A DNA stretch of 64,000 bases from Phymorhynchus buccinoides (GCA_017654935.2 CM065710.1:21244772-21308771); one strand, 5' to 3'. Positions 10,683 to 22,053 are shown, counted from the stretch's first letter. Notes: generated from the letters alone by a model not told the origin. Numbers and translations: made by a program.

Positions 10683-12655
10683 GTCAGTTGTATGCATGCA
10701 CGCTGCTCATGTACCTGCTGATCCACCAGAACCAGGGCATGAAGCAGTTCATCCTGTCACGGACCAACATCCACATCTTGGTCAGTTGTATGCATGCACG
10801 CTGCTCATGTACCTGCTGATCCACCAGAACCAGGGCATGAAGCAGTTCATCCTGTCACGGACCAACATCGACATCTTGGTCAGTTGTATGCATGCACGCT
10901 GCTCATGTACCTGCTGATCCACCAGAACCAGGGCATGAAGCAGTTCATCCTGTCACGGACCAACATCGACATCTTGGTCAGTTGTATGCATGCACGCTGC
11001 TCATGTACCTGCTGATCCACCAGAACCAGGGCATGAAGCAGTTCATCCTGTCACGGACCAACATCGACATCTTGGTCAGTTGTATGCATGCACGCTGCTC
11101 ATGTACCTGCTGATCCACCAGAACCAGGGCATGAAGCAGTTCATCCTGTCACGGACCAACATCCACATCTTGGTCAGTTGTATGCATGCACGCTGCTCAT
11201 GTACCTGCTGATCCACCAGAACCAGGGCATGAAGCAGTTCATCCTGTCACGGACCAACATCCACATCTTGGTCAGTTGTATGCATGCACGCTGCTCATGT
11301 ACCTGCTGATCCACCAGAACCAGGGCATGAAGCAGTTCATCCTGTCACGGACCAACATCCACATCTTGGTCAGTTGTATGCATGCACGCTGCTCATGTAC
11401 CTGCTGATCCACCAGAACCAGGGCATGAAGCAGTTCATCCTGTCACGGACCAACATCCACATCTTGGTCAGTTGTATGCATGCACGCTGCTCATGTACCT
11501 GCTGATCCACCAGAACCAGGGCATGAAGCAGTTCATCCTGTCACGGACCAACATCCACATCTTGGTCAGTTGTATGCATGCACGCTGCTCATGTACCTGC
11601 TGATCCACCAGAACCAGGGCATGAAGCAGTTCATCCTGTCACGGACCAACATCCACATCTTGGTCAGTTGTATGCATGCACGCTGCTCATGTACCTGCTG
11701 ATCCACCAGAACCAGGGCATGAAGCAGTTCATCCTGTCACGGACCAACATCCACATCTTGGTCAGTTGTATGCATGCACGCTGCTCATGTACCTGCTGAT
11801 CCACCAGAACCAGGGCATGAAGCAGTTCATCCTGTCACGGACCAACATCCACATCTTGGTCAGTTGTATGCATGCACGCTGCTCATGTACCTGCTGATCC
11901 ACCAGAACCAGGGCATGAAGCAGTTCATCCTGTCACGGACCAACATCCACATCTTGGTCAGTTGTATGCATGCACGCTGCTCATGTACCTGCTGATCCAC
12001 CAGAACCAGGGCATGAAGCAGTTCATCCTGTCACGGACCAACATCCACATCTTGGTCAGTTGTATGCATGCACGCTGCTCATGTACCTGCTGATCCACCA
12101 GAACCAGGGCATGAAGCAGTTCATCCTGTCACGGACCAACATCCACATCTTGGTCAGTTGTATGCATGCACGCTGCTCATGTACCTGCTGATCCACCAGA
12201 ACCAGGGCATGAAGCAGTTCATCCTGTCACGGACCAACATCCACATCTTGGTCAGTTGTATGCATGCACGCTGCTCATGTACCTGCTGATCCACCAGAAC
12301 CAGGGCATGAAGCAGTTCATCCTGTCACGGACCAACATCCACATCTTGGTCAGTTGTATGCATGCACGCTGCTCATGTACCTGCTGATCCACCAGAACCA
12401 GGGCATGAAGCAGTTCATCCTGTCACGGACCAACATCCACATCTTGGTCAGTTGTATGCATGCACGCTGCTCATGTACCTGCTGATCCACCAGAACCAGG
12501 GCATGAAGCAGTTCATCCTGTCACGGACCAACATCCACATCTTGGTCAGTTGTATGCATGCACGCTGCTCATGTACCTGCTGATCCACCAGAACCAGGGC
12601 ATGAAGCAGTTCATCCTGTCACGAACCAACATCCACATCTTGGTCAGTTTTACGC
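10598..12655 (+). repeat. 98-bp tandem array (21 copies) carrying the 3' end of DYM exon C and its donor
   Basis: The unit starts at 'cacgctgctcatg' within exon C, runs to the exon end 'atcttg', the donor GTCAGT and 'tgtatgcatg'. Copies start every 98 bp from 10598 to 12558 and are almost identical; the main variant is 'atcgac' (early copies) against 'atccac' (later copies). The last copy diverges after the donor. The join uses the short shared sequence 'cacgctgctc' present both in the exon and after the unit. Each copy keeps an intact splice donor. Open frames of 73 codons in each unit are consequences of the repeat, not genes. Confidence 0.97.
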
Positions 12656-12689
12656 ATCGTTGTCTGTTTCTATTTTCTGGTCCCAGAGA

Positions 12690-13056
12690 CTTTCCTCCAT
12701 GACAGGCTGCTCCCAGGAGAGCATGTTGCCGCAGACAGTGCCACCCTTTTCCTTTTATATGGGGGGGGGGGGGGCACTTGGACTTGGGAAAACTAGCTTT
12801 CAATTTGGTACATACCAGGCTGTGGGATCTTTCCCTACTCTTAGCAGTTTTTATCTGCTGTGTGTTCTTTATGTGCGTAAAGCGCAGGCTTCAGACTTTA
12901 TTTATATCCCCATCTGAAGGACTCGGCATTCAGTTTGATTTTCCCGTTGAACTGGAAGGAAAGGACGAGGCTGGGATTCGAACCCAAGACACTGAGGCAT
13001 TGAATTGGCAGGTGAATGCCCTAACTACCTGCCACCTTGAACACGCACCCGCTCCA
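12690..13056 (-). mobile_element. tRNA-derived SINE
   Basis: On the minus strand the head reads 'ggcaggtagttagggcattc' and then a perfect B box GGTTCGAATCC (plus strand near 12974), the arrangement of an internal RNA polymerase III promoter in a tRNA-related head of about 75 bp. Downstream on the minus strand is a conserved-looking body and a poly-C/G run near 12763-12774. The 3' boundary is not sharp. The SINE lies directly upstream of the diverged exon C copy and may have removed its 5' half. Confidence 0.7.
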
Positions 13057-13150
13057 AGATGACAAGGCCATGATGCTACTCTGCCTGCTGATTCACCAGA
13101 AGGGAGGAATGAAGGCCCGCATTATATCACAAACTAAAATCACTATTGTA
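13052..13150 (+). pseudogene. Diverged second copy of DYM exon C segment (exon C')
   Basis: The 99 bases align without gaps to the last 99 bases of exon C and stay open for all 33 codons; 17 of 33 residues are identical. Shared residues include L.DD, LLIHQ, GMK and the spaced I.S.T...I. It ends in the same donor GTCAGT (13151), followed by 'tttatgcacttgtatgcatg', which matches the intron side of the 98-bp unit. Many codon differences are at third positions. No acceptor in the right place was found, and the frame meets a stop upstream at about 13022. It may be a relic or an alternative exon with an unusual acceptor. Confidence 0.7.
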
Positions 13151-13261
13151 GTCAGTTTTATGCACTTGTATGCATGAATTCATGGCCATACATAAACATG
13201 CACAAAACACTCACACGCACACTTGCATGGACATTCAAAGGCGTATATTTGCACACACAGA

Positions 13262-16200
13262 ATCATTCCAGGGTGTGTTGTATTGTTGTTGTATTCCAGG
13301 GTGTGTTGTGGTGTTGTTGTATTCCAGGGTGTGTTGTTGTTGTTGTATTTGGTGTGTTGTTGTATTTCCAGGGTGTGTTGTGTTGTGTTGTATTCCAGGG
13401 TGTGTTGTGTTGTTGTATTCCAGGGTGTGTTGTGTTGTTGTTGTATTCCAGGGTGTGTTGTGTTGTTGTTGTATTCCAGGGTGTGTTGTGTTGTTGTTGT
13501 ATTCCAGGGTGTGTTGTGTTGTTGTATTCCAGGGTGTGTTGTGTTGTTGTATTCCAGGGTGTGTTGTGTTGTTGTTGTATTCCAGGGTGTGTTGTGTTGT
13601 TAGGGTGTGTTGTGTTGTTGTATTCCAGGGTGTGTTGGTGTATTGTTGTTGTATTCCAGTGGTTGTGTTGTTGTTGTATTCCAGGGTGTGTTGTGTTGTT
13701 GTATTCCAGGGTGTGTTGTTGTGTTGTTGTATTCCAGGGTGTGTTGGTGTGTGTTGTTGTATTCCAGGGTGTGTTGTGTTGTATTCCAGGGTGTGTTGTT
13801 GTTGTTGTATTCCAGGGTGTGTGTGTGTGTTGTATTCCAGGGTGTGTTGTTGTATTCCAGGGTGTGTTGTGTTGTTGTTGTATTCCAGGGTGTGTTGTGT
13901 TGTTGTATTCCAGGGTGTGTTGTGTTGTTGTATTCCAGGTGTTTTGTGTGTATTTGTGTTGTTGTATTCCAGGGTGTGGTGTGTTGTTGTATTCCAGGGT
14001 GTGTTGTGTTTGTTGTTGTATTCCAGGGTGTGTTGTGTTGTTATTCCAGGGTGTGTGTGTGTTGTGTTGTTGTTGTATTCCAGGGTGTGTTGTGTTGTTG
14101 TATTCCAGGGTGTGTTGTGTTGTTGTTGTATTCCAGGGTGTGTTGTGTTGTTGTTGTATTGAAGGGTGTGTTGTGTTGTTGTTGTATTGAAGGGTGTGTT
14201 GTGTTGTATTCCAGGGTGTGTTGTGTTGTATTCCAGGGTGTGTTGTGTTATTGTTGTTGTATTCCAGGGTGTGTTGGTGTGTTGTGTTACTGTTGTAGGG
14301 TGAAGGGTGTGTTGTGTTGTATTCCATGGTGTGTTGTGTTATGTGTTGTTGTATTCCGTGGTGTGTTGTGTTACTGTTGTATTGAAGGGTGTGTTGTGTT
14401 GTTGTTGTATTCCATGGTGTGTTGTGTTGTTGTTGTATTCCAGTGGTGTGTTGTTGTATTCCATGGTGTGTTTGTTGTTGTATTCCATGGTGTGTTGTGT
14501 TGTTGTTGTATTCCAGGGTGTGTTGTGTTGTTTTGTTGTATTGATTGAAGGGTGTGTTGTGTTGTTGTTGTATTGAAGGGTGTGTTGTGTTGTTGTTGTA
14601 TTCCAGGGTGTGTTGTTGTTGTTGTATTCCATGGTGTGTTTGTTGTTGTATTCCATGGTGTGTTGTGTTATATTGATGTTGTATTCAGGGTGGGTGTGTT
14701 GTTGTATTGAAGGGTGTGTTGTTTGTTGTTGTATTCCAAGGGTGTTGTTGTTGTTGTATTCCAGGGTGTGTTGTGTGTGTTGTATTGTGTGGGTGTGTTG
14801 TATTCCATGGTGTGTGTGTTGTTGTTGTATTCCATGGTGTGTTGTGTTTTGTTGTTGTATTATGGTGTGTTGTGTTGTTGTATTCCATGGTGTGTTGTGT
14901 TATTGTTGTTGTATTGAAGGGTGTGTTGTTGTATTCCATGATGTGTTGTATTGAAGGGTGTGTTGTGTTGTTGTATTGAAGGGTGTGTTGTGTTGTATTC
15001 CAGGGTGTGTTGTGTTGTTGTTGTATTGAAGGGTGTGTGTTGTGTTGTTGTTGTATTCCATGGTGTGTGTTGTTGTTGTATTCCAGGGTGTGTTGTGTTG
15101 TGTTGTTGTATTCCAGGGTGTGTTGTGTTGTGTTGTTGTATTCCAAGGGTGTGTGTGTTGTATTCCAGGGTGGTGTGTGTTGTATTCCAGGGTGTGTTGT
15201 GTATTGTGTTGTGTTTGTTGTTGTTGTTCCATGGTGTGTTGTGTTGTTGTATTCCATGGTGTGTTGTGTTATTGTTGTTGTATTCCAGGGTGGTTGTGTT
15301 GTTGTTGTATTGAAGGGTGTGTTGTGTTACTGTTGTTGTATTCCAGGGTGTGTTGTGTTATTGTTGTATTCCAGGGTGTGTTGTATTATTATTATTGTAT
15401 TCCAGGGTGTGTTATTGTATTCCAGGGTATGTTGTTGTATTCCAGGGTGTGTTGTGTTCCAGGGTGTGTTGTATTATTGTTTTCCAGGGTGTGTTGTATT
15501 ATTGTTTTCCAGGGTGTGTTGTATTATTGTTGTATTGAAGGTGTGTTGTATTGGAGGGTGTGTTGTGTTATTGTTGTATTCCAGGGTGTGTTGTTATATT
15601 GAAGGGTATGTTGTATTCGAGGGTGTGTTGTGTTGTATTTCATGGTGTGTTGTTGTATTCCAGGGTGTGTTGTGTTGTTGTTGTATTCCAGAGTGTGTTG
15701 TGTTATTGTTGTTGTATTCCAGAGTGTGTTGTGTTATTGTTGTTGTATTCCAGAGTGTGTTGTGTTTTTGTTGTATTACAGGGTGTGTTGTGTTGTTGTA
15801 TTCCAGGGTGTGCTGTTGTTGTTGTATTCCAGGGGTGTGTTGTGTTGTTGTTGTATTCCAGGTGTGTGTTGTTGTATTCCAGGGTGTGTTGTTGTATTCC
15901 AGGGTTGTTGTTGTATTCCAGGGTGTGTTGTTGTTGTAGGGTGTGGGTGTGTTGTTGTATTCCAGGGTGTGTCATGTTGTATTCCAGGGTGTGCTGTTGT
16001 TGTTGTATTACAGGGTGTGTTGTGTTGTTGTTGTATTGAAGGGTGTGTTGTTGTATTGAAGGGTGTGTTGGTGTGTTGTTGCTGTTGTATTGAAGGGTGT
16101 GTTGTGTTGTTGTTGTATTGAAGGGTGTGTTGTTGTTGTTGTATTGAAGGTTGTGTTGTTGTTGTATTGAGGGTGTGGTGGTTGTGTTGTTGTTGTATTG

Positions 16201-16290
16201 AAGGGTGTGTTGTGTTGTTGTTGTATTGAAGGGTGTGTTGTTGTATTGAAGGTTGTGTTGTTGCTGTTGTATTGAAGGGCGTTGTGTTGT
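13262..16290 (+). repeat. 3-kb G/T-rich minisatellite of acceptor-like units before DYM exon D
   Basis: Variable units of about 24-45 bp have the core 'gttgttgtattccagggtgtgt', with variants ending attgaaggg or attccatgg. Most units contain a TTCCAG|G acceptor-like site. The true acceptor of exon D (gttgtgttgttaccag|gtgttg) looks like one more member at the array edge. The tract lacks stops in several frames, so long Cys/Val-rich (plus) and Asn/Thr-rich (minus) open frames appear; none is a gene. Confidence 0.95.
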
Positions 16291-16296
16291 TACCAG

Positions 16297-16422
16297 GTGT
16301 TGCCACTGCTGAGGATCCTGTACCAGGCCCAGGAGAGGAACTCCCACCACATCTACATGGCGCTCATCATCCTGCTGGTGCTCACTGAGGACGACGTCTT
16401 CAACAAGGCCGTCCACGAAATT
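16297..16422 (+). CDS. DYM: Dymeclin exon D
   Basis: The exon encodes 42 residues: [40 protein letters not shown] and EI. The [17 protein letters not shown] block is one of the most conserved parts of dymeclin. The acceptor is ttgttaccag and the donor is a consensus GTAAGT. It starts and ends in phase 0, fitting exons C and E. Its acceptor abuts the 3-kb acceptor-like minisatellite. Confidence 0.96.
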
Positions 16423-16618
16423 GTAAGTCTGTCTCCCCCCCCCCACCCCCTCTCTCCCTCTCTCTCTCTCATGATATTCATGGTTGTCGTTTATTATATT
16501 CTTTCATTGGATGTTGTTGTTTGTAATTGTTGTTTATTTCGATATTTTCACTTACCACAAGGCTGGGTGTAAAAAAGTATGTATGCTTATCTCATTACCC
16601 TGTATAAATAAAATTTCG

Positions 16619-16718
<100 letters not shown>

Positions 16719-16851
16719 AAAGTCTTGACTATCAGTTTTCTGCAGAGAAACATATTTTGCGTATCAAACTTAAAACGACTATAAACGTAAAATGCAAAAA
16801 ACTTGCAAAAATATTTACAATATTTTTTCTGGATATGGATAAAAAGTACAG

Positions 16852-17700
16852 TGGAGTACACTTAACGCGAAGCCAGATTACACGAAGTATCGATTAACGC
16901 ACAAAAACCTGTTAGAACGAACAAACGGCTTCTTTATTATTACTTAAAAAAATGTTTTTCACACAAACGTTTTTCTCAGCACGTCACGAAATACGTTTAA
17001 CACACAAACAAAAACTTGGTTTGATTGTCATTTATCATTCTAAAGTTCGTACTGGTCGCACAAAATGAAGCTGGAGCCACCAAATATTTCATTACAAACT
17101 TTGCAAAAGCCATCACGAACGTCATCAGGAAGTCGAAGTTAAAAAGTATGAACTGCGCATGCGTTTTCTCCAGTCTGCACAGTTTGTTGTCTGCAACGCT
17201 ACTTTGCTCCTTCAGCTGCTGAACGTCAGTTTACAATTTGCACTTAAAATGCAGTTCACATTGATTCAGCCATACACAGTTTTTAAGCAATTCGTTTGAG
17301 CCGTAAGCATTTTATTCTCAGACTAAAAAGCATGAGATTTCTTTTCCGACTGCAAGAGCTAACGAAGGCTGGGCAGCGAGTAGAAGAGACTTAGTAGACA
17401 CTTGTCTTCTTCGTGACAAACACAGGCGTATCATTGAAACGATCAACTATAAAACTGCTTCTTGTTGGCGGAATTATTTGCGTGCATGCGAGCAAGAGAG
17501 AGAGAGGGAGAGAGATTACCTGAATTTGTTTCCATATATTTTATGTCTTGGTTAATGTGTATGCTTTCGTTGTTGCTGGGTTATAAGCTTATATATATGT
17601 TTGTGCAAAACCAAGAAAATTCCTTTGTACACTGATGCATTGGCTAACTAAAGAATCTTTAATTATTATTGATTGTTGTTGTTTTATCATTGTTGTTCAG
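16852..17700. other. DYM intron, possible half of a TA-flanked MITE
   Basis: At 16852-16885 the sequence 'tacagtggagtacacttaacg' looks like the left end of another CAGTGG element with repeated 'cgcgaag/acacgaag' themes. No matching right end was found before exon E. The rest is AT-rich intron with a short GA run near 17494-17513 and no gene. Confidence 0.4.
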
Positions 17701-17814
17701 ACGCTGAAGAATGTGGGTTGGTTCAAGGAGCGCACGCTGACAGAGATCACTCTGGGAGGTTTGCTGATTCTGGTGGTCATCAGAACTATACAGTTCAACA
17801 TGACGCGCATGAGG
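17701..17814 (+). CDS. DYM: Dymeclin exon E
   Basis: The exon encodes 38 residues: [20 protein letters not shown] and [18 protein letters not shown]. This matches the vertebrate dymeclin block ending in [22 protein letters not shown], a strongly hydrophobic segment. The acceptor is tgttgttcag and the donor GTACGT. It is phase 0 at both ends. Confidence 0.96.
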
Positions 17815-18059
17815 GTACGTCAAATGAACAAACAAACAAAGCTCTGTGTTTGTGCTTGTCCCTTATCCCAGGAAGTTAGAAAAACAATTGCAGTGTTCAG
17901 AAAATGTCCCTGTTGGTCTGACCAAATTGTTACAGGGGTCACTCGTACTCAGCACAAGATTACTTACCTGGTCAAAGTTTGAACACGTGGAACATAGTCT
18001 AAAGCGAAGACTATTGTGTGTGTTTATTGTGATACCGTGAATGCTTAGGCCTTTCCTCT

Positions 18060-18370
18060 AATGGCTTTTATCACTGGTTAGCATTAGCCCGCACCAGGGG
18101 CCAATAGTAAAGTCACAGCTGTACAATAGATGATTTTCTGCAGTAATGGAAACCATGGTACGGGCTAGTGTCACTCCCAAACTAGGGGACATTGGCCCTG
18201 GATCTTGGTGCTGCAGCCAAGGGGATGGGTTGGCCTTTGGGGACCTTCCTCAACGCCAGCTGTCCTCAAATCCCTTTGGTGAAAAGAGTGGGGATGGAAG
18301 GTGTCTCTACTCCATGAACACATCCCAGCCCAACCCCCAGAATAGCAGCTGCCTCCTCTGCTGTCTACCA
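18060..18370 (+). repeat. Dispersed repeat shared with 50500-50680
   Basis: The blocks 'aggggccaatagtaaagt' and 'gtacaatagatgattttctgcagt' resemble 50598-50642. 'ggtgctgcagccaaggggat' resembles the complement of 50520-50545. It is an interspersed repeat of unknown class, in rearranged copies. Confidence 0.55.
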
Positions 18371-20180
18371 GGCATGGTCAGGAAGGACATGCATGCTGTG
18401 AATACAGTGCCATGACCTGCAGGTTGTGAATACAGTGCCATGACCTGCAGGTTGTTGTTGCTGTCTGCCAGGCATGGTCAGGAAGGACATGCATGCTGTG
18501 AATACAGTGCCATGACCTGCAGGTTGTTGTTGCTGTCTGCCAGTCATGGTCAGGAAGGATGTGCATGCTGTGAATACAGTGCCATGACCTGCAGGTTGTT
18601 GTTGCTGTCTGCTAGTTATGGTCAGGAAGGACATGCATGCTGTGAATACAGTGCCATGACCTGCAGGTTGTTGTTGCAGTCTGCCATGTCCTGCAGGTTG
18701 TGCATGCTGTGAATACAGTGCCATGACCTGCAGGTTGTTGTTGCTGTCTGCCAGTCATGGTCAGGAAGGACATGCATGCTGTGAATACAGTGCCATGACC
18801 TGCAGGTTGTGAATACAGTGCCATGACCTGCATGTTGTGAATACAGTGCCATGACCTGCAGGTTGTTGTTGCTGTCTGCCAGTCATGGTCAGGAAGGACA
18901 TGCATGCTGTGAATACAGTGCCATGACCTGCAGGTTGTGAATACAGTGCCATGACCTGCATGTTGTGAATACAGTGCCATGACATGCATGTTGTGAATAC
19001 AGTGCCATGACCTGCAGGTTGTTGTTGCTGTCTGCCAGTCATGGTCAGGAAGGACATGCATGCTGTGAATACAGTGCCATGACATGCATGTTGTTGTTGC
19101 TGTCTGCCAGTCATGGTCAGGAAGGACATGCATGTTGTGAATACAGTGCCATGACATGCATGTTGTGAATACAGTGCCATGACCTGCAGTTGTTGTTGCT
19201 GTCTGCCAGTCATGGTCAGGAAGGACATGCATGCTGTGAATACAGTGCCATGACCTGCAGGTTGTGAATACAGTGCCATGACCTGCAGGTTGTTGTGAAT
19301 ACAGTGCCATCACCTGCATGTTGTGAATACAGTGCCATGACCTGCAGGTTGTGAATACAGTGCCATGACCTGCAGGTTGTTGTTGCTGTCTGCCAGTCAT
19401 GGTCAGGAAGGACATGCATGCTGTGAATACAGTGCCATGACATGCATGTTGTTGTTGCTGTCTGCCAGTCATGGTCAGGAAGGACATACATGCTGTGAAT
19501 ACAGTGCTGTGAATATGTTGTGAATACAGTGCCATGACCTGCAGGTTGTGAATACAGTGCCATGACCTGCAGGTTGTTGTTGCTGTCTGCTAGTTATGGT
19601 CAGGAAGGACATGCATGCTGTGAATACAGTGCCATGACCTGCATGTTGTGAATACAGTGCCATGACCTGCAGGTTGTGAATACAGTGCCATGACCTGCAG
19701 GTTGTTGTTGCTGTCTGCCAGTCATGGTCAGGAAGGACATGCATGCTGTGAATACAAGGTCATGACCTGCATGTTGTGAATACAGTGCCATGACCTGCAG
19801 GTTGTGAATACAGTGCCATGACCTGCAGGTTGTTGTTGCTGTCTGCCAGTCATGGTCAGGAAGGACATACATGTTGTGAATACAGTGCCATGACATGCAT
19901 GTTGTGAATACAGTGCCATGACCTGCAGGTTGTGAATACAGTGCCATGATCTGCAGGTTGTGAATACAGTGCCATGACCTGCAGGTTGTGAATACAGTGC
20001 CATGACCTGCAGGTTGTGAATACAGTGCCATGACCTGCAGGTTGTGAATATAGTGCCATGACATGCATGTTGTGAATACAGTGCCATGACCTGCAGGTTG
20101 TTGTTGCTGTCTGCCAGTCATGGTCAGGAAGGACATGCATGTTGTGAATACAGTGCCATGACCTGCAGGTTGTTGTTGGT
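18366..20180 (+). repeat. Complex minisatellite upstream of DYM exon F
   Basis: It is built from two alternating modules: 'gtgaatacagtgccatgacctgcaggtt' (about 28 bp) and 'gttgttgctgtctgccagtcatggtcaggaaggacatgcatgct' in part (about 45 bp). Order and number vary. The second module contains an acceptor-like 'tgctgtctgccag'. The exon F acceptor region 'ggttgttgttggtttgttcccag' looks like a member of this module, so the array again touches a splice site. Open frames on the minus strand are artefacts. Confidence 0.93.
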
Positions 20181-20190
20181 TTGTTCCCAG

Positions 20191-20285
20191 GACAAGTACC
20201 TGCACACCAACTGTCTGGCAGCTCTGGCCAACATGTCTGCTCACTTCACCAACCTGCACCCCTTTGTGGCACAGAAAATCATCAG
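20191..20285 (+). CDS. DYM: Dymeclin exon F
   Basis: The exon encodes [20 protein letters not shown] and [30 protein letters not shown] is nearly invariant in animal dymeclins. The acceptor is ttgttcccag. The donor GTGTGT merges into a short GT tract. It starts in phase 0 and ends two bases into a codon, completed by the first base of exon G. Confidence 0.97.
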
Positions 20286-20493
20286 GTGTGTTTGTGTGTG
20301 TGTGTGTGTGTGAGTTTCCAAGTGGTGTGCCCATGAATGTGTATTTAGCATTTGTTTTCAGTTTTGTTTGCTAAAGTAGTGAACTACCTGTAACATTTGT
20401 TCATTATCGTAATCACTTTAATGTTATAACAATGGTGATAATGATCATCATCATTGATGCCATCATTATCATCATCATTGTTGTTGTTTTCAG

Positions 20494-20611
20494 CCTGTTT
20501 TCTCAGCTGTGCAAGCGTCACGCGCGGCTGGTGGAACAGCTGAGGCATTGCGCCATGGATGGGGCGGGGGAAGAGGGGGTGGACGAGGATGGAGAGACAC
20601 AGCAGGACCAT
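20494..20611 (+). CDS. DYM: Dymeclin exon G
   Basis: The exon encodes LFSQLCKRHARLVEQLRHCA followed by an acidic loop MDGAGEEGVDEDGETQQDH. It corresponds to the vertebrate segment SLFSLLSKKHNKVLEQ plus a variable linker. The acceptor is gttgttttcag and the donor a consensus GTGAGT. It ends in phase 0. Confidence 0.93.
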
Positions 20612-21206
20612 GTGAGTGCTGTTGCTGTCTTGGTTGGTTTGATTTCCCCTCATTCATCAACCCTCAATGTACCATCATACAGTCAAATCTCTATTTTAAC
20701 ACTTCAAAGCAAGCCAGGAACATTTGGTTGTAAATTGGAGGGGTCTTATAATAGAGGTGGTCATTGGCTGTTGTGAAGGCACTTTCCAATGTTGAATTTC
20801 CATTGTTGCCATTTCTGCACCTTCTCAGGAATGGGAAATAACTACATGACACATGACGGGCTTGAAACTTGAAATTGCAGTTACTTCCCTTACTGAAACA
20901 AAGATGGCAGCAATCATGGCGAAATCATCACTGTCATGTTGTTCTCAGAAGAAAACACTCACTGAATTTGGAGGAGAAAGTGGACGTGATCAAACGAAAC
21001 TGGCACTCTGAAGTTGTTTTGTTTATATGCATGTAAAATTCAACAAAGTGGAGGTTGTAAGTCATGTTTTAGAGGAAGGTTGTTGTGTTTTTTTAAGAGG
21101 TTTTGATAGTAAAACACATCCTTCAAAAAATAATCAGTGTTAACTTTTTCTAGGCTAAGCGTGCGCTGGCGGCTGGTGTCAATCCTGACACTTGTAGCCT
21201 GATCAT
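20612..21206. other. DYM intron, possible single MITE end
   Basis: At 20678-20702 'tacagtcaaatctctatttt' resembles the left end of the CAGTG/TA elements, and 'gttttagaggaaggtt' near 21066 could be a degraded right side. A clean inverted pair was not found. No gene is seen. Confidence 0.35.
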
Positions 21207-21475
21207 TTGCTGGTCACCGCTGTTACAGCTATGGTCATTTGCTGGTTACAGCTATGGTCATTTGCTGGTCACCGCTGTTACAGCTATGGTCATTTGCTGG
21301 TCATCGCTGTTACAGCTATGGTCATTTGCTGGTCACTGCTGTTACAGCTATGGTCATTTGCTGGTTACAGCTATGGTCATTTGCTGGTCACCGCTGTTAC
21401 AGCTATGGTCATTTGCTGGTCACCGCTGTTACAGCTATGGTCATTTGCTGGTCATCGCTGTTACAGCTATGGTCT
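21207..21475 (+). repeat. 32-bp (and 23-bp) tandem repeat
   Basis: About nine units of 'gtcatttgctggtcaccgct' plus 'gttacagctatg', some with a 9-bp deletion. Each unit contains 'gctgttacag', an acceptor-like site, about 275-540 bases before the true exon H acceptor. The resemblance to the exon H border is not close. Confidence 0.9.
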
Positions 21476-21749
21476 GTTGCCTCACCAAAACATCTTGAAC
21501 ATAGAAGCATGTTGGCACCGAAAAACAGCAAAATATCCAGTCGCAGAAATGTTGCAAAATCACGAAATATATTTCATGATGCATGACCTTGCGATGTTTG
21601 TTCCTGGAAATAAGTCTCTGTCCCTGGTTTCTAAGCAGTTTGTCCCTGGAAACTGCAACAGGGGTAGGCAGCTCTGAACTTGTTCTTTTATTACATGTCT
21701 TATTTATTATCAATGTTTTTTCTATGTTATATTTTTGTTGTGCTGACAG

Positions 21750-21932
21750 TTGCAGGATCTGGGGGTGCTGGAGGAGGTGCTGCGCATGGTTCTGGAAATC
21801 GTCAACTCCTGCCTGACCCACTCTCTCCACCACAACCCCCACCTCCTCTACACCCTGCTCTACCAGAAACACCTGTTTGGCACGTTCAGAGCACACCCCA
21901 CGTTTCAGGACATTATACAGAACATTGACACT
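21750..21932 (+). CDS. DYM: Dymeclin exon H
   Basis: The exon encodes 61 residues: [40 protein letters not shown] and [21 protein letters not shown]. Vertebrate dymeclin shares NSCLT.SLHHNP.L.Y.LLY and HP.FQDI.QNID. The acceptor is tgtgctgacag and the donor a consensus GTAAGT. It is phase 0 at both ends. A partial copy of its 3' end follows within 40 bp. Confidence 0.96.
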
Positions 21933-21971
21933 GTAAGTAATAATCATAATGAACGTGATAGTTATATGATG

Positions 21972-22053
21972 CACCTTACTCTACCAGAAACACCTGTTTG
22001 GCATGTTCAGAGCACACCCCACGTTTCAGGACATTATACAGAACATTGACACC
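21972..22053 (+). pseudogene. Partial duplicate of DYM exon H 3' end with lost donor
   Basis: The 82 bases repeat the last 82 bases of exon H (offset 121 bp) with only a few substitutions (for example ggcacg to ggcatg and gacact to gacacc). The donor GTAAGT is changed to ATAAGA, so the copy has no 5' splice site. The similarity fades a few bases later. Confidence 0.92.

Noticed and set aside
10598..12655. CRISPR-like array
   Set aside because: Repeats are direct and contiguous without unique spacers, and the genome is an animal with spliced genes.
10696..12702. Series of 73-codon open frames
   Set aside because: One per 98-bp unit in a non-dymeclin frame; they are shadows of the exon C array.
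12690..13056. A functional tRNA gene
   Set aside because: A perfect B box is present, but the flanking arms do not form a tRNA cloverleaf and a long non-tRNA body follows; SINE is the better reading.
13170..16121. Open frames of 120-354 codons on both strands (Cys/Val-rich or Asn/Thr-rich)
   Set aside because: They are read-through of the G/T-rich minisatellite, repeat the same few residues, overlap in several frames and have no domain.
18365..20334. Minus-strand open frames with repeated [15 protein letters not shown] peptides
   Set aside because: They follow the 28/45-bp modular minisatellite and have no independent support.
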